DNA of 64,000 nucleotides from Sporosarcina globispora. GTDB lineage: Bacteria; Bacillota; Bacilli; Bacillales; Cytobacillaceae. Of the stretch, positions 56,193 to 64,000 are shown piece after piece. How positions within the stretch are numbered: the stretch's first letter is position 1; the number at the start of each line of letters is the position of its first letter. Under the pieces are notes generated by a model. That model was not told the DNA's origin, did no database searches, and saw nothing but the letters and a program-made list of their open reading frames with translations. The stretch lies in the NCBI RefSeq assembly GCF_001274725.1, contig NZ_LGUF01000007.1:2899710-2963709 (forward strand), in the 5' to 3' direction. The position numbers and the translations under genes were made by a program.

Positions 56193-57176
56193 ATGAGCGA
56201 TTTACTTACAGTTGAAAATCTTACAGTTGAATTCAAAAATGGATCCAATTCAAATAAAGTGGTAAAAGATCTTAGTTTTCATATTAACCAGGGGGAAACC
56301 GTTGGAATAGTTGGAGAAAGCGGCTGTGGCAAGAGTGTTACTTCACTTGCAATCATGAGTCTAGTTCCTTCTCCAGCTGGCAAGGTTTCATCTGGGAAGA
56401 TTATCTTTAAAGATGAAAACTTATTAGAAAAAAAGCAGAAAGCTTTAAGAAAAATACGCGGAAAAGAAATAGCCATGATTTTTCAAGACCCGATGAGTAC
56501 TCTTGATCCTGCTTTTAAGGTAGGATTCCAAATAGATGAGGTTCTCAAATTACACACAAATTTAAGTAAAAAACAAATTAAAAACAAGACGATTGAATTG
56601 TTAAAGTCTGTGGGTATACCCAGTCCGGAGCAAAGATATAATCAGTACCCTTATGAACTTTCAGGCGGGATGAGGCAAAGAGTGGTTATTGCTATGGCAC
56701 TGGCCTGCAACCCTGAACTTTTAATTGCAGATGAACCCACTACCGCATTGGATGTCACAGTACAAGCGCAGATATTAGATTTAATGAATGATTTAAAAGT
56801 TCAATTTAATACTTCAATTATGATGATTACACATGATATAGGAGTTGTTGCTGAGACCTGTAACAGAGTGATTGTTATGTACGCAGGACAAATAGTTGAA
56901 GAAGCGAATATAAGGGATCTATTTGATCATGCAGCACACCCATATACCCAGGGACTACTAAAATCAGTACCTAAAATCAATTCTTCAAATAAAATACTGC
57001 ATTCCATTCCCGGGAATGTTCCTACTCCAGAAGAGATGCCTAATGGATGCAGATTTTATCCTCGCTGTCCAATTGCCTCAGAGAAATGCAGAAATCAAGA
57101 ACCGCCTTTGGAAAAAATGAAAGAAAATCACAAGGTAAGATGCTGGCATATAGAAAATGTGCTGAAAAAGGAATGA
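56193..57176 (+). CDS. Peptide ABC transporter ATP-binding protein (DppD-like)
   Basis: The 327-residue ABC ATPase has Walker A GESGCGKS at 41-48, the signature LSGGMRQR, Walker B LLIADEPTTALD, and the C-terminal oligopeptide-transporter extension (NGCRFYPRCPIASEKC), which contains Fe-S/zinc-like cysteines. It works with the following ATPase as a heterodimer. Start ATG with AAAGGGGT upstream. Confidence 0.93.
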   Translation: MSDLLTVENLTVEFKNGSNSNKVVKDLSFHINQGETVGIVGESGCGKSVTSLAIMSLVPSPAGKVSSGKIIFKDENLLEKKQKALRKIRGKEIAMIFQDPMSTLDPAFKVGFQIDEVLKLHTNLSKKQIKNKTIELLKSVGIPSPEQRYNQYPYELSGGMRQRVVIAMALACNPELLIADEPTTALDVTVQAQILDLMNDLKVQFNTSIMMITHDIGVVAETCNRVIVMYAGQIVEEANIRDLFDHAAHPYTQGLLKSVPKINSSNKILHSIPGNVPTPEEMPNGCRFYPRCPIASEKCRNQEPPLEKMKENHKVRCWHIENVLKKE

Positions 57177-57189
57177 GGTGCAATAGGAA

Positions 57190-58155
57190 TTGGAATCATT
57201 GCTGAAATTAACAGGAGTGGAAAAGAACTTTCATATTAACAGGGGATTATTTAAAAGGAATAATAAAGTTTTAAAAGCAGTGGACGGCGTTGAATTCAAT
57301 ATTGAAAAAGGAGAAACGTTTGGATTAGTAGGTGAGAGCGGGTGCGGGAAAAGTACATTGGGTAAATTGATTGTAAAATTGCTAAACCCATCGTCAGGAA
57401 ATATTTATTTTAACGGACGAGACATTACGAAAATAAGTAAAAAAGAACATTTGCAATATACAAGAGATATACAAATGATTTTTCAAGACCCATTCTCTTC
57501 ATTCAATCCGAGACAAAAAGTCATCGATATTTTAATGGAACCTTTAGATATTCACTTTAAGTCTCTTAGTATAGATAAAAAGAGGAAAGTTGTTGAAGAA
57601 CTTTTAGAGCGTGTGGGTCTTACCGCGAACCAGGCAAATAGATACCCGCATCAATTTAGCGGGGGTCAGCGGCAGCGTATAGGCATTGCTAGAGCACTAT
57701 CTTTAAATCCTAAATTAATCGTTTGTGATGAGCCTGTTTCTGCACTGGATGTATCGATTCAATCGCAAATCATAAATTTATTAAAAGATATTCAAAAAGA
57801 TTTAGGCATTTCATATCTTTTTATTGCACATAACTTAGGTGTCGTAAAGCATATAAGTGATCGAATAGGTGTTATGTATCTAGGGAACATAGTTGAGACT
57901 GCTTCAAAGGAGGATCTCTTTGAAAACCCCCTGCATCCATATACGAAAGCGTTAATTTCATCTGTTCCAAAAGAACACCCTGATGAGAAAAAAGAAAGAA
58001 TTGTTTTAAGGGGAGAAATACCAAGTCCCAGTGAACCGCCAGTTGGATGTAAATTTCACACACGCTGTCCACTAGCTCAAGAAATATGCAGAAAAGAAGT
58101 ACCCGTTCTTGAAATGAAGATAGAAAATCATAGAGTGGCATGTCATTTAATATAA
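57190..58155 (+). CDS. Peptide ABC transporter ATP-binding protein (DppF/OppF-like)
   Basis: The 321-residue second ATPase has Walker A GESGCGKS at 48-55, signature FSGGQRQRIGIARAL, Walker B LIVCDEPVSALD and a C-terminal extension with CKFHTRCPLAQEIC. It starts at TTG 57190 (GAGGTG upstream) and is the last gene of the operon. Confidence 0.93.
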   Translation: MESLLKLTGVEKNFHINRGLFKRNNKVLKAVDGVEFNIEKGETFGLVGESGCGKSTLGKLIVKLLNPSSGNIYFNGRDITKISKKEHLQYTRDIQMIFQDPFSSFNPRQKVIDILMEPLDIHFKSLSIDKKRKVVEELLERVGLTANQANRYPHQFSGGQRQRIGIARALSLNPKLIVCDEPVSALDVSIQSQIINLLKDIQKDLGISYLFIAHNLGVVKHISDRIGVMYLGNIVETASKEDLFENPLHPYTKALISSVPKEHPDEKKERIVLRGEIPSPSEPPVGCKFHTRCPLAQEICRKEVPVLEMKIENHRVACHLI

Positions 58156-58203
58156 AATAGGTTTATATTAAATGCCTCCCCTCGAAGTATATATTTAAGT
58201 AAT

Positions 58204-58249
58204 GCCTGTTCCTTATTTTAATAAAGTATCAGAGTAATAGGGAACAGGC
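58204..58249 (+). terminator. Long hairpin after the peptide ABC operon
   Basis: A 14-bp stem (58204-58217 with 58236-58249, one G-U pair) lies 48 bases after the last ABC gene. The T-tract is absent directly after the stem (a weak ATTTTTC lies 13 bases on), so it may be a terminator or a repeat element. Confidence 0.5.
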
Positions 58250-58402
58250 ACAACTGAATAAAATTTTTCAAAAAAGGATGTTTATCTTGATGGGATTCTA
58301 GCCTTTCGAACCCCATCAAAAATACTAATGCCTGCATAAATGATAAATGTAATGATGATACTGCCAATCAGCTAATATACGTCATGTTCTTCTACTAATA
58401 AA

Positions 58403-58728
58403 GCACAGAAGGGAATAAGGAGGCGGCTGATGAGAATAAAGCTGCTGAAAATGAATCCGTTGATGTGGATAAAGGACTGTTAAATGTCGAGGTAACGGTG
58501 CCAGCTTCTATGTTTGAAGGAGAAGACATGGATAGTTCCATTGCGGAAGCTACATTTAAAATTATTAAAACGGAATTCGTAAAAGGAATGTATTTTGATA
58601 GTTTGGAACAATTAAAGTTAGAATTGGATGATTATGTTCATTGGTTTAATCACATCCGAATTCACGGAACACTTGGATATTTAAGCTCCGTTGAGTACAA
58701 AAAGTTACACCTTAAAAAAGCTGTCTAG
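58403..58728 (+). pseudogene. Chimeric remnant: lipoprotein fragment fused to IS3 transposase end
   Basis: The frame is open from the stop at 58400. Residues derived from 58403-58548 read like a Bacillus lipoprotein (DVDKGLLNVEVTVPASMFEG, with a Glu/Asn-rich lead). From TFKIIKTEFVKG onward the sequence is the C-terminus of an IS3-family (IS150-like) transposase: LDDYVHWFNHIRIHG and TLGYLSSVEYKKLHL. The join is in frame and has no start of its own (GTG 58465 is internal). GTTGACAAACC at 58735-58745 may be the IS right end. Not a functional gene as a whole. Confidence 0.75.
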
Positions 58729-59063
58729 TTTAGTGTTGACAAACCATTAAGTACTACAGAAACTAAAGGAGAAATAGTTAAGACGGGGAATAATAAAGAG
58801 ACCTACTAGTTGAGTGATATACCTTTATTGTTTCTAATAAGTACATTCATAGGAATGTATTCATTTTATTAAGCATCTGCATAAAAAGAACTATTCATTG
58901 TTTCGGTCGAACTTAGGGGTTTAGACTTTAGAAAAGCCAATCAGACTATGCATGACTAACCATCAGTGGGATGAGGAGAAATCCCCTACAATGGAATTTT
59001 TCTTTATAGTGGACTTAATTTTGTATATAAAATAGCCTGAATACAGGTAGGTGTTAAATAAAA
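58729..59063. other. Remnant-bearing spacer before the regulator gene
   Basis: 58750-58809 (+) reads STTETKGEIVKTGNNKETY and a stop, a coding-like tail that may be the other side of the disrupted gene. The sequence at 58842-58859 is a short inverted repeat (TACATTC/GAATGTA). TATAAA at 59026 is a possible -10 for the regulator gene. No intact gene. Confidence 0.4.
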
Positions 59064-59756
59064 ATGATTAACAAAATTTCAATATTGGTTGTCGAAGACG
59101 ATATAGATATAAGTAATATGATTTGTGATTTACTAGAGCAAAATGAATATGACTCAAAGCTAGCTTACTCAGGTACTGAGGCTTTAATGTATTTTAATGA
59201 AAATATTGATTTAGTCCTTCTTGACCTTATGTTACCTGGGTTAGATGGAGAGATGGTATTACAGGAAATTAGAAAACACAGTAATGTTCCAGTTGTTGGA
59301 CTTTCAGCCAAAAGTGATAAAGCCTCTACCATTCATTTATTAAAATCAGGTGCTGATGATTATATTGTAAAGCCGTTTAATAATGATGAATTGTTAGCGA
59401 GAATTGAAGCACAGCTTCGCAGATATAATAAATCCTCACAGCTTCTAACTGAAAAAATGATGTTAAAATTTAAAGATTTATGTATCGATTTAGAAACATA
59501 TTCAGTGAATATCTCTAATACTCCGATAAGCCTCACTAAGCGGGAGTTTTTAATTCTTGAGTTGCTGATGAAGTCTCCTAGTAAGGTATTTACAAAGCCT
59601 AATATTTATGAACGTGTATGGAATGATGAATTTTATGGTGATGAAAATACGGTGAATGTTCACATTAGTAATATACGGACTAAGCTTGCAAAGGTAAATC
59701 CTAAAAAAGAATATATACAGACAGTTTGGGGGATAGGCTTTAAGATGAGTGATTAA
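59064..59756 (+). CDS. OmpR/PhoB-type response regulator
   Basis: A 230-residue two-component regulator. The receiver domain has acidic residues VVEDDIDIS, phospho-acceptor D54 (DLVLLDLMLPGLDGE) and K in VKPFNNDEL. The winged-helix output domain ends with TVWGIGFKMSD. Its partner kinase is encoded at 63.2 kb, beyond the serine hydrolase and ABC genes. Two similar direct-repeat sites lie after its stop and before the ABC genes, likely its own targets. ATG has AGGTAGGTG upstream. Confidence 0.92.
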   Translation: MINKISILVVEDDIDISNMICDLLEQNEYDSKLAYSGTEALMYFNENIDLVLLDLMLPGLDGEMVLQEIRKHSNVPVVGLSAKSDKASTIHLLKSGADDYIVKPFNNDELLARIEAQLRRYNKSSQLLTEKMMLKFKDLCIDLETYSVNISNTPISLTKREFLILELLMKSPSKVFTKPNIYERVWNDEFYGDENTVNVHISNIRTKLAKVNPKKEYIQTVWGIGFKMSD

Positions 59757-59776
59757 ACTTAAGACTTTCTTAAAGC
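59733..59776 (+). repeat. Direct repeat copy A (regulator 3' end plus operator)
   Basis: This 44-base segment (last codons of the regulator gene, its stop, and CTTAAGACTTTCTTAAAGC) recurs with about six differences at 61391-61434. Confidence 0.8.
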
Positions 59777-59799
59777 TTTTTTTATTGATTCTTAAAAGT
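59758..59799 (+). promoter_or_regulatory. Putative response-regulator operator with 11-bp phasing
   Basis: CTTAAG (59758), CTTAAAG (59769) and CTTAAAAG (59791) are spaced by 11 and 22 bases, on one face of the helix, as OmpR-type dimers prefer. The same first two half-sites occur upstream of the ABC genes. Confidence 0.55.
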
Positions 59800-59812
59800 C
59801 GTGTAGCATAAT
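59785..59812 (+). promoter_or_regulatory. Promoter of the serine hydrolase gene
   Basis: TTGATT (59785-59790), a 16-base spacer and CATAAT (59807-59812) lie 37 bases before the start. The operator half-sites overlap the upstream side and the spacer. Confidence 0.55.
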
Positions 59813-59848
59813 AAGCGCATAAATAAATTATGCGAGGCGAATCCATTA

Positions 59849-61375
59849 ATGAAAAAAATGTATTCATTATTAATAGTAATAGGTTTACTGTTCGCAACAT
59901 TCATATATGCAGGTGTTTATATTCTGTATCAATCTGAAAGGAATATTCCTGTATCACGCGACTTAACGGCAGCTGATGATTATATAAAGCCCAATTCAAT
60001 AGATGAATTTATGGTGTCAAATTTAAAGAAAACAGGATTACCTGGAGTTTCAGTCAGTATTATTAAAGGTAACAAGGTTATATATACAGCAGGATATGGA
60101 AATGATTCAGAGGGCAATCCTATAACTGCTGATACAAAGATGTATATTGGTTCGGTTAGTAAGTCATTCACTTCCCTTGCGGTTATGCAGCTTGTAGAGC
60201 AAGGGAAAATACAACTGCAAAAACCGGTAAAATCCTATTTGCCAAATTTTGTAACAGAGGACGAGAGATCTGATAAGATAACTGTTACACAGCTTTTGAA
60301 TCAATCTTCGGGGCTTTCTGACAAAAGTTTTCCAGAGATGAGCTTGTCACAGCCTAATTCTTTGATGGAGGAAATGAAAAGATTGAGTGGGGCACATTTG
60401 ACTGCAGATCCTGGAACTCAATGGAACTATCATAATCCAAATTATCATATTTTGGCACAGCTCGTAGAACAGGTAAGTGGACAGCCGTTTAACCAATATA
60501 TCAAAAATCATATCTTGACTCCTCTTAATATGAGTAGCACAATTTCTATGACTTTTGCAGGGAATGAAAGTGAGGTTGAGAGAGGATACACGTACGCTTA
60601 TGGAATGCCAATTGCGCGCAAAGCACTGCCTCATTTCGTAATTGGCAGCGGTGGAATGATAAGTACTGCAAATGATATGACTAAGTGGATTGCTATGCAA
60701 AACGGTGACTTAAAGTCTGTTGATGGTACGCCACTTGTTTCCCCTGAAAGTCTAAGGGTAATGCATACACCTTCTGGACCTGATAACGAATACGCCTATG
60801 GATGGGAACAAGATGTTCTGCCGGATGGTTCTAAAAGAATAGAGCATGGCGGCACACTATTCACGTACAGTTCGGATGCAGCACTTTTTCCCGAAAAGGG
60901 TTATGCATTTGTTGTAATGTTCAATAGTGCTACGGTAACAGGGGCTGAACAGCAGTCATTTATAGACGGTCTTACTTCAATTGTCCAAAACAAAACTCCA
61001 GAACTGGGAGCACCAATAGGGCTTATTGTAGATAGTACCCTTGGCTTATTAACATTACTCCTTATGATGTTTTTCACAAAGGGTGTACGCAGTGTAAATA
61101 AATGGGCAATGAAGTTTTGCAGCCGAGGATGGTTCATTATACTTGCCCGAAATGTACCCTATATATTCTCCGTTATAATAGGTATCTTCTTCTTAGATGC
61201 CCTTGGATTTCTAGTCGGAGGAAGAGATATTACATGGACGACCGTAATATATGGATGGCCAGCATTACTCATTTTCATTGAAACTTTAGCAATTGGTAGT
61301 GCAATCATACTTATCTCCAGGATATTTCGCCTCGTAGGTATCAAAAAAAGAAATGAAATTTTAATAAATAGATAG
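59849..61375 (+). CDS. Membrane serine beta-lactamase-like hydrolase
   Basis: A 508-residue class C beta-lactamase-like (PbpE/FmtA-type) protein. It has an N-terminal transmembrane or signal segment (residues ~5-25), catalytic S102-x-x-K105 (GSVSKSF), Y194-x-N196 (NYHNPNYH) and HGG at 333-335. Three or four C-terminal hydrophobic segments (~390-500) follow. The active-site domain should face outward. Enzymes of this family act on peptidoglycan peptides or D-amino acid esters rather than necessarily beta-lactams. It lies between a regulator and an ABC transporter, with its own promoter and putative operator. Role in cell-wall antibiotic response is inferred. Confidence 0.88.
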   Translation: MKKMYSLLIVIGLLFATFIYAGVYILYQSERNIPVSRDLTAADDYIKPNSIDEFMVSNLKKTGLPGVSVSIIKGNKVIYTAGYGNDSEGNPITADTKMYIGSVSKSFTSLAVMQLVEQGKIQLQKPVKSYLPNFVTEDERSDKITVTQLLNQSSGLSDKSFPEMSLSQPNSLMEEMKRLSGAHLTADPGTQWNYHNPNYHILAQLVEQVSGQPFNQYIKNHILTPLNMSSTISMTFAGNESEVERGYTYAYGMPIARKALPHFVIGSGGMISTANDMTKWIAMQNGDLKSVDGTPLVSPESLRVMHTPSGPDNEYAYGWEQDVLPDGSKRIEHGGTLFTYSSDAALFPEKGYAFVVMFNSATVTGAEQQSFIDGLTSIVQNKTPELGAPIGLIVDSTLGLLTLLLMMFFTKGVRSVNKWAMKFCSRGWFIILARNVPYIFSVIIGIFFLDALGFLVGGRDITWTTVIYGWPALLIFIETLAIGSAIILISRIFRLVGIKKRNEILINR

Positions 61376-61390
61376 ATTAAACATTTTAAC

Positions 61391-61434
61391 ATAGGCTTTA
61401 AGATAAGTTGATACACTTAAGACTTTCTTAAAGC
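61391..61434 (+). repeat. Direct repeat copy B (operator before ABC genes)
   Basis: It resembles 59733-59776. The first part still encodes IGFKIS and a stop, a vestige of the regulator's last residues. CTTAAG (61416) and CTTAAAG (61427) keep the 11-bp phasing, about 50-65 bases before the ABC ATPase gene, so it probably also works as an operator. Confidence 0.8.
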
Positions 61435-61480
61435 CTTTACGTATATTTAAACAAATAAGCGGATAAGGAGAGTGCTTGTA

Positions 61481-62404
61481 TTGGATGAATATATTTTACA
61501 AACTTTTGGGCTTACAAAGCAGTATGGAAAAATTAAAGCCGTTCAAAATATAAATATGAAAATTAAAAAAGGAGATATTTATGGATTTATTGGTAAAAAT
61601 GGTGCTGGAAAAACTACTTTGATAAGAATGATTACAGGACTTGTTACACCAACAAAAGGGGAAATTCAGCTGTTTTCCGAGAAGAGTGAGAAAACTGAAA
61701 GCATTAGTCTTTCCAGAATAGGAAGTATTATTGAACATCCTGCACTTTATCCTGAGTATACAGCATATGAAAATCTGGAACTTAGAAGTAAGCTCTTAGG
61801 CATATGTGAAAAAGACAGTATAAATAAAGTACTACAATTTGTAGATCTAACAGATGTTGATAAGAAAAAGGTGAAAAATTTCTCTTTAGGGATGAAACAA
61901 CGTCTGGGATTAGCGCTGGCATTACTTGGAAATCCTGATTTCCTCATACTTGATGAACCAACAAATGGACTAGATCCGGATGGAATTGTCCAGATGAGAA
62001 AATTACTAAAAAGACTTAACGGTGAATACGGAATAACCATTTTAATTTCAAGTCATATATTAGGTGAATTATCCAAACTGGCTACACGTTATGGCATAAT
62101 CAACAACGGAATATTGGTTGATGAATTTACGTCAATAGAACTTGAGGAAAGATGTAAACGTTATTTAAGACTAGAGGTTGATGATGCGGTTCGATCGTCT
62201 TTAATATTAGAAAATGCATTGAAAACAACAGATTATGAGGTTCTTCCAAAAAATATCATTAAGGTTTATGATTTACTTGATAAATCAGGGGAAATCTGCC
62301 TGGAACTCGCAAAAAATAGTGTGAAAATATATTCAATCGAATCGAATGGTGAAGATCTTGAAGGCTATTTTATGAGTTTGATGGGAGGCAGTGATCATGC
62401 TTAA
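61481..62404 (+). CDS. BcrA-like ABC transporter ATP-binding protein
   Basis: The ~307-residue ABC ATPase is of the bacitracin/lantibiotic export type: Walker A GKNGAGKT at 38-45, FSLGMKQRLGLALALLG (signature), LILDEPTNGLDPDG (Walker B). TTG 61481 is preferred since AAGGAG (61465-61470) is ~10 bases away; GTG 61472 is too close. It overlaps the permease gene. Probable function: removing a peptide antibiotic from the membrane. Confidence 0.9.
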   Translation: MDEYILQTFGLTKQYGKIKAVQNINMKIKKGDIYGFIGKNGAGKTTLIRMITGLVTPTKGEIQLFSEKSEKTESISLSRIGSIIEHPALYPEYTAYENLELRSKLLGICEKDSINKVLQFVDLTDVDKKKVKNFSLGMKQRLGLALALLGNPDFLILDEPTNGLDPDGIVQMRKLLKRLNGEYGITILISSHILGELSKLATRYGIINNGILVDEFTSIELEERCKRYLRLEVDDAVRSSLILENALKTTDYEVLPKNIIKVYDLLDKSGEICLELAKNSVKIYSIESNGEDLEGYFMSLMGGSDHA

Positions 62405-63155
62405 TCTATTAAGAGCAGATTTCTATAGGTTAAAACGAAGCAAGCCATTATATATATGTTCTGCTGCAGTTGGAATCTTTACAGCTCTAGTCATGATCAA
62501 TACAATATTTCCTCTAGTAGAAAATAAGGAGACGATCTATCCAAATACGCTGCAGTGGATTTACTTGCTTTTTAATGAATCAGGACTGTTACCAACCTCT
62601 ATAACGATCTTTCAGGCTATATTTATTACCATGTTTATAACAACTGAATTTAATACAGGAACAATCAGGGATTCTGTCTCCTTAGGGTACGGTCGTATAA
62701 AAATATTTACTTCTAAACTGATTACAGTATTTTCTGGTTCCATTATAATGATGTTTGCAGCAATCATTTCCACATTAATCGTTTCCATACTTGTTTTAGG
62801 TGTATACGGCTCCTTCATAGTAAATGATCTATTTCAGTTAGCACTTATGATGCTAGTAGAAGGTTTGTTATTCATGGCATTTGCCTCAGTATTTGTTATG
62901 ATAGCCTTTATTATCAAAAATACGGGAGGGGCCATGTCAGTAAGTATTTGCCTCATCTTATTTTTTGATTTTGCAGTATCAGGAGCACAAGATGGCCTGT
63001 GGAGATATTTGTGGTTGCTTATGAATATTTCGCCTGTTGCAGTGCCAAATCCAGAAATAGATTCTATAAAAATAGCTATTACTGTAGCCTTCTCCTATCT
63101 AATAGTATGTATAGCGATAGGAGGATTCGTGTTTAATAAACAGGACATTAAATAG
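62397..63155 (+). CDS. ABC-2 type permease (BcrB-like)
   Basis: A ~252-residue protein with six hydrophobic segments (ICSAAVGIFTALVMINTIF first; FSYLIVCIAIGGFVF last). It is the membrane partner of the preceding ATPase. ATG 62397 is preferred (GGGAGG ~8 bases upstream) over GTG 62391. It overlaps the ATPase stop by 8 bases. Confidence 0.88.
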   Translation: MLNLLRADFYRLKRSKPLYICSAAVGIFTALVMINTIFPLVENKETIYPNTLQWIYLLFNESGLLPTSITIFQAIFITMFITTEFNTGTIRDSVSLGYGRIKIFTSKLITVFSGSIIMMFAAIISTLIVSILVLGVYGSFIVNDLFQLALMMLVEGLLFMAFASVFVMIAFIIKNTGGAMSVSICLILFFDFAVSGAQDGLWRYLWLLMNISPVAVPNPEIDSIKIAITVAFSYLIVCIAIGGFVFNKQDIK

Positions 63156-63172
63156 ACTTGGGAGCGGATAAA

Positions 63173-64000
63173 ATGCCTTGGTTAATTATTATTATCCTTA
63201 TATTAGTCATTGGTTTATTATTGGCCTATATTTTGTTATATAAAAAGGAAATCAGGGATATTGCTAAAAAAGTTGAACTGATTAACAGTAATGATACAAA
63301 CAAAAAAATCAGTGTTCAGATTAATTCAAAGGAAATTAGGGAATTAGCTTATCAATTAAATGATATGATCGGTCATTATAAAAATGAGAACATAAAAATA
63401 GCAAAAGCCCAGCAGGAATTTAAAGAGGAGATAACCAATATATCCCATGATCTAAGAACACCCCTTACCTCCATAGCTGGATATCTTCAGATGGTAGAAT
63501 CCGAGAAAACCCCCGAAAGGAAAAAAGAATATCATGGCATCATAAGAAGGCGTGTAAATACTTTAATTAAGCTGCTTGATGAGTTTTTTGAATTCACTAG
63601 AATTGAATCTGATGAATATATTTTACAATTTGAAAAAATCAATGTGTCTAATGTACTTACTGAAACGGTCTCTTTATTTTATTACGATTTCATTGCAAAA
63701 GACAGTGAGCCGATCATGGATATGCCAACAAGACTCATTTATATAAGTGCAGATAAAGGTACTTTAAAAAGAATCTTTCAAAATCTTATACAGAATTACT
63801 TAAATCATGGAACAGGAAATTTATATGTCTCTGTAAAAGAAGATGGTAAGCATGTATGTATTAGTTTTAAAAATCATGCAATCAATATGGATAATGAGAC
63901 TGCTGAAAGGTTATTCCAGCGTTTTTATACTGCAGATAAATCTAGAAATAAGAGAACGACAGGTTTAGGTCTAGCCATTGTAAAAAACTTAATCAATCAA
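63173..64000 (+). CDS. Sensor histidine kinase (3' end outside window)
   Basis: The frame runs from ATG 63173 (GGGAGCGGATAAA upstream) to the window end: about 276 residues, incomplete. One N-terminal transmembrane segment (WLIIIILILVIGLLLAYIL) is followed by a short linker. The HisKA domain has H92 in ISHDLRTPL, the N-box IFQNLIQNYLNHG, and the glycine box TTGLGLAIVKNL at the cut end. With a very small sensory region it resembles intramembrane-sensing kinases that work with Bce/Bcr-type transporters. It is the likely partner of the regulator at 59.1 kb. Confidence 0.9.
   Translation, partial: MPWLIIIILILVIGLLLAYILLYKKEIRDIAKKVELINSNDTNKKISVQINSKEIRELAYQLNDMIGHYKNENIKIAKAQQEFKEEITNISHDLRTPLTSIAGYLQMVESEKTPERKKEYHGIIRRRVNTLIKLLDEFFEFTRIESDEYILQFEKINVSNVLTETVSLFYYDFIAKDSEPIMDMPTRLIYISADKGTLKRIFQNLIQNYLNHGTGNLYVSVKEDGKHVCISFKNHAINMDNETAERLFQRFYTADKSRNKRTTGLGLAIVKNLINQ

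Overview
The window looks like a chromosomal accessory region of a low-GC Gram-positive bacterium of the Bacillaceae. The signs are strong AAGGAGG-type ribosome binding sites, frequent TTG and GTG starts, a Bacillus-type Ess/Yuk type VII secretion locus, a LexA/DinR-like SOS box and BcrAB-type ABC genes. No rRNA, tRNA, CRISPR array or complete prophage was recognised.

Bases 1-34,150 are a defence island of successive modules. (1) 2-7,106: an extended type III restriction-modification operon (SNF2-type helicase cut by the window edge, DUF4391, Mod, Res), then an XRE regulator and a strong terminator. (2) 7,275-9,919: three DNA-acting genes: a SMUG-like uracil-DNA-glycosylase-family protein, an HNH nuclease, and a PLD-type nuclease gene broken by an in-frame stop. 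(3) 9,920-11,150: about 1.2 kb of terminators and gene fragments. (4) 11,196-20,532: GHKL ATPase, Z1-domain ATPase, PD-(D/E)XK nuclease and AIPR protein, convergent with a Vsr nuclease and next to a 5-methylcytosine methyltransferase. The methyltransferase has a LexA-like box upstream. (5) 20,884-24,609: an AT-rich, tightly coupled four-gene operon (small charged protein, second GHKL-type ATPase, unknown protein, DUF6339-like protein). This is the best candidate in the window for a poorly described defence module. (6) 25,020-34,149: two different McrBC-like GTPase/nuclease pairs with a MazG-like pyrophosphohydrolase between them.

Bases 34,150-35,320 hold a terminator, the decayed remains of a polysaccharide deacetylase-like gene and no convincing gene. 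Bases 35,321-48,997 are a type VII secretion cluster: SPFH/zinc-ribbon protein, zinc-ribbon/TPR-like protein, small membrane protein, EssC with FHA domain, EsaB/YukD, three WXG100 proteins, a candidate effector with a glycine-rich hydrophobic segment, an EspG-like protein, a DUF4176 protein, a PP2C phosphatase and a membrane-anchored Ser/Thr kinase. EssB/YukC, EsaA/YueB and EssA are not seen.

The rest is a decayed IS1595-family insertion sequence (49.0-49.9 kb), a dihydrofolate-reductase-like gene, an IclR-regulated oligopeptide ABC operon containing a creatininase-family amidohydrolase (51.1-58.2 kb), a chimeric IS3/lipoprotein remnant (58.4-58.8 kb), and a regulator-transporter locus (59.1-64.0 kb). 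That locus has an OmpR-type regulator, a membrane serine beta-lactamase-like protein, a BcrAB-like ABC transporter and a histidine kinase cut by the window end. A 44-bp segment made of the regulator gene's 3' end plus a putative operator is duplicated on both sides of the serine hydrolase gene.
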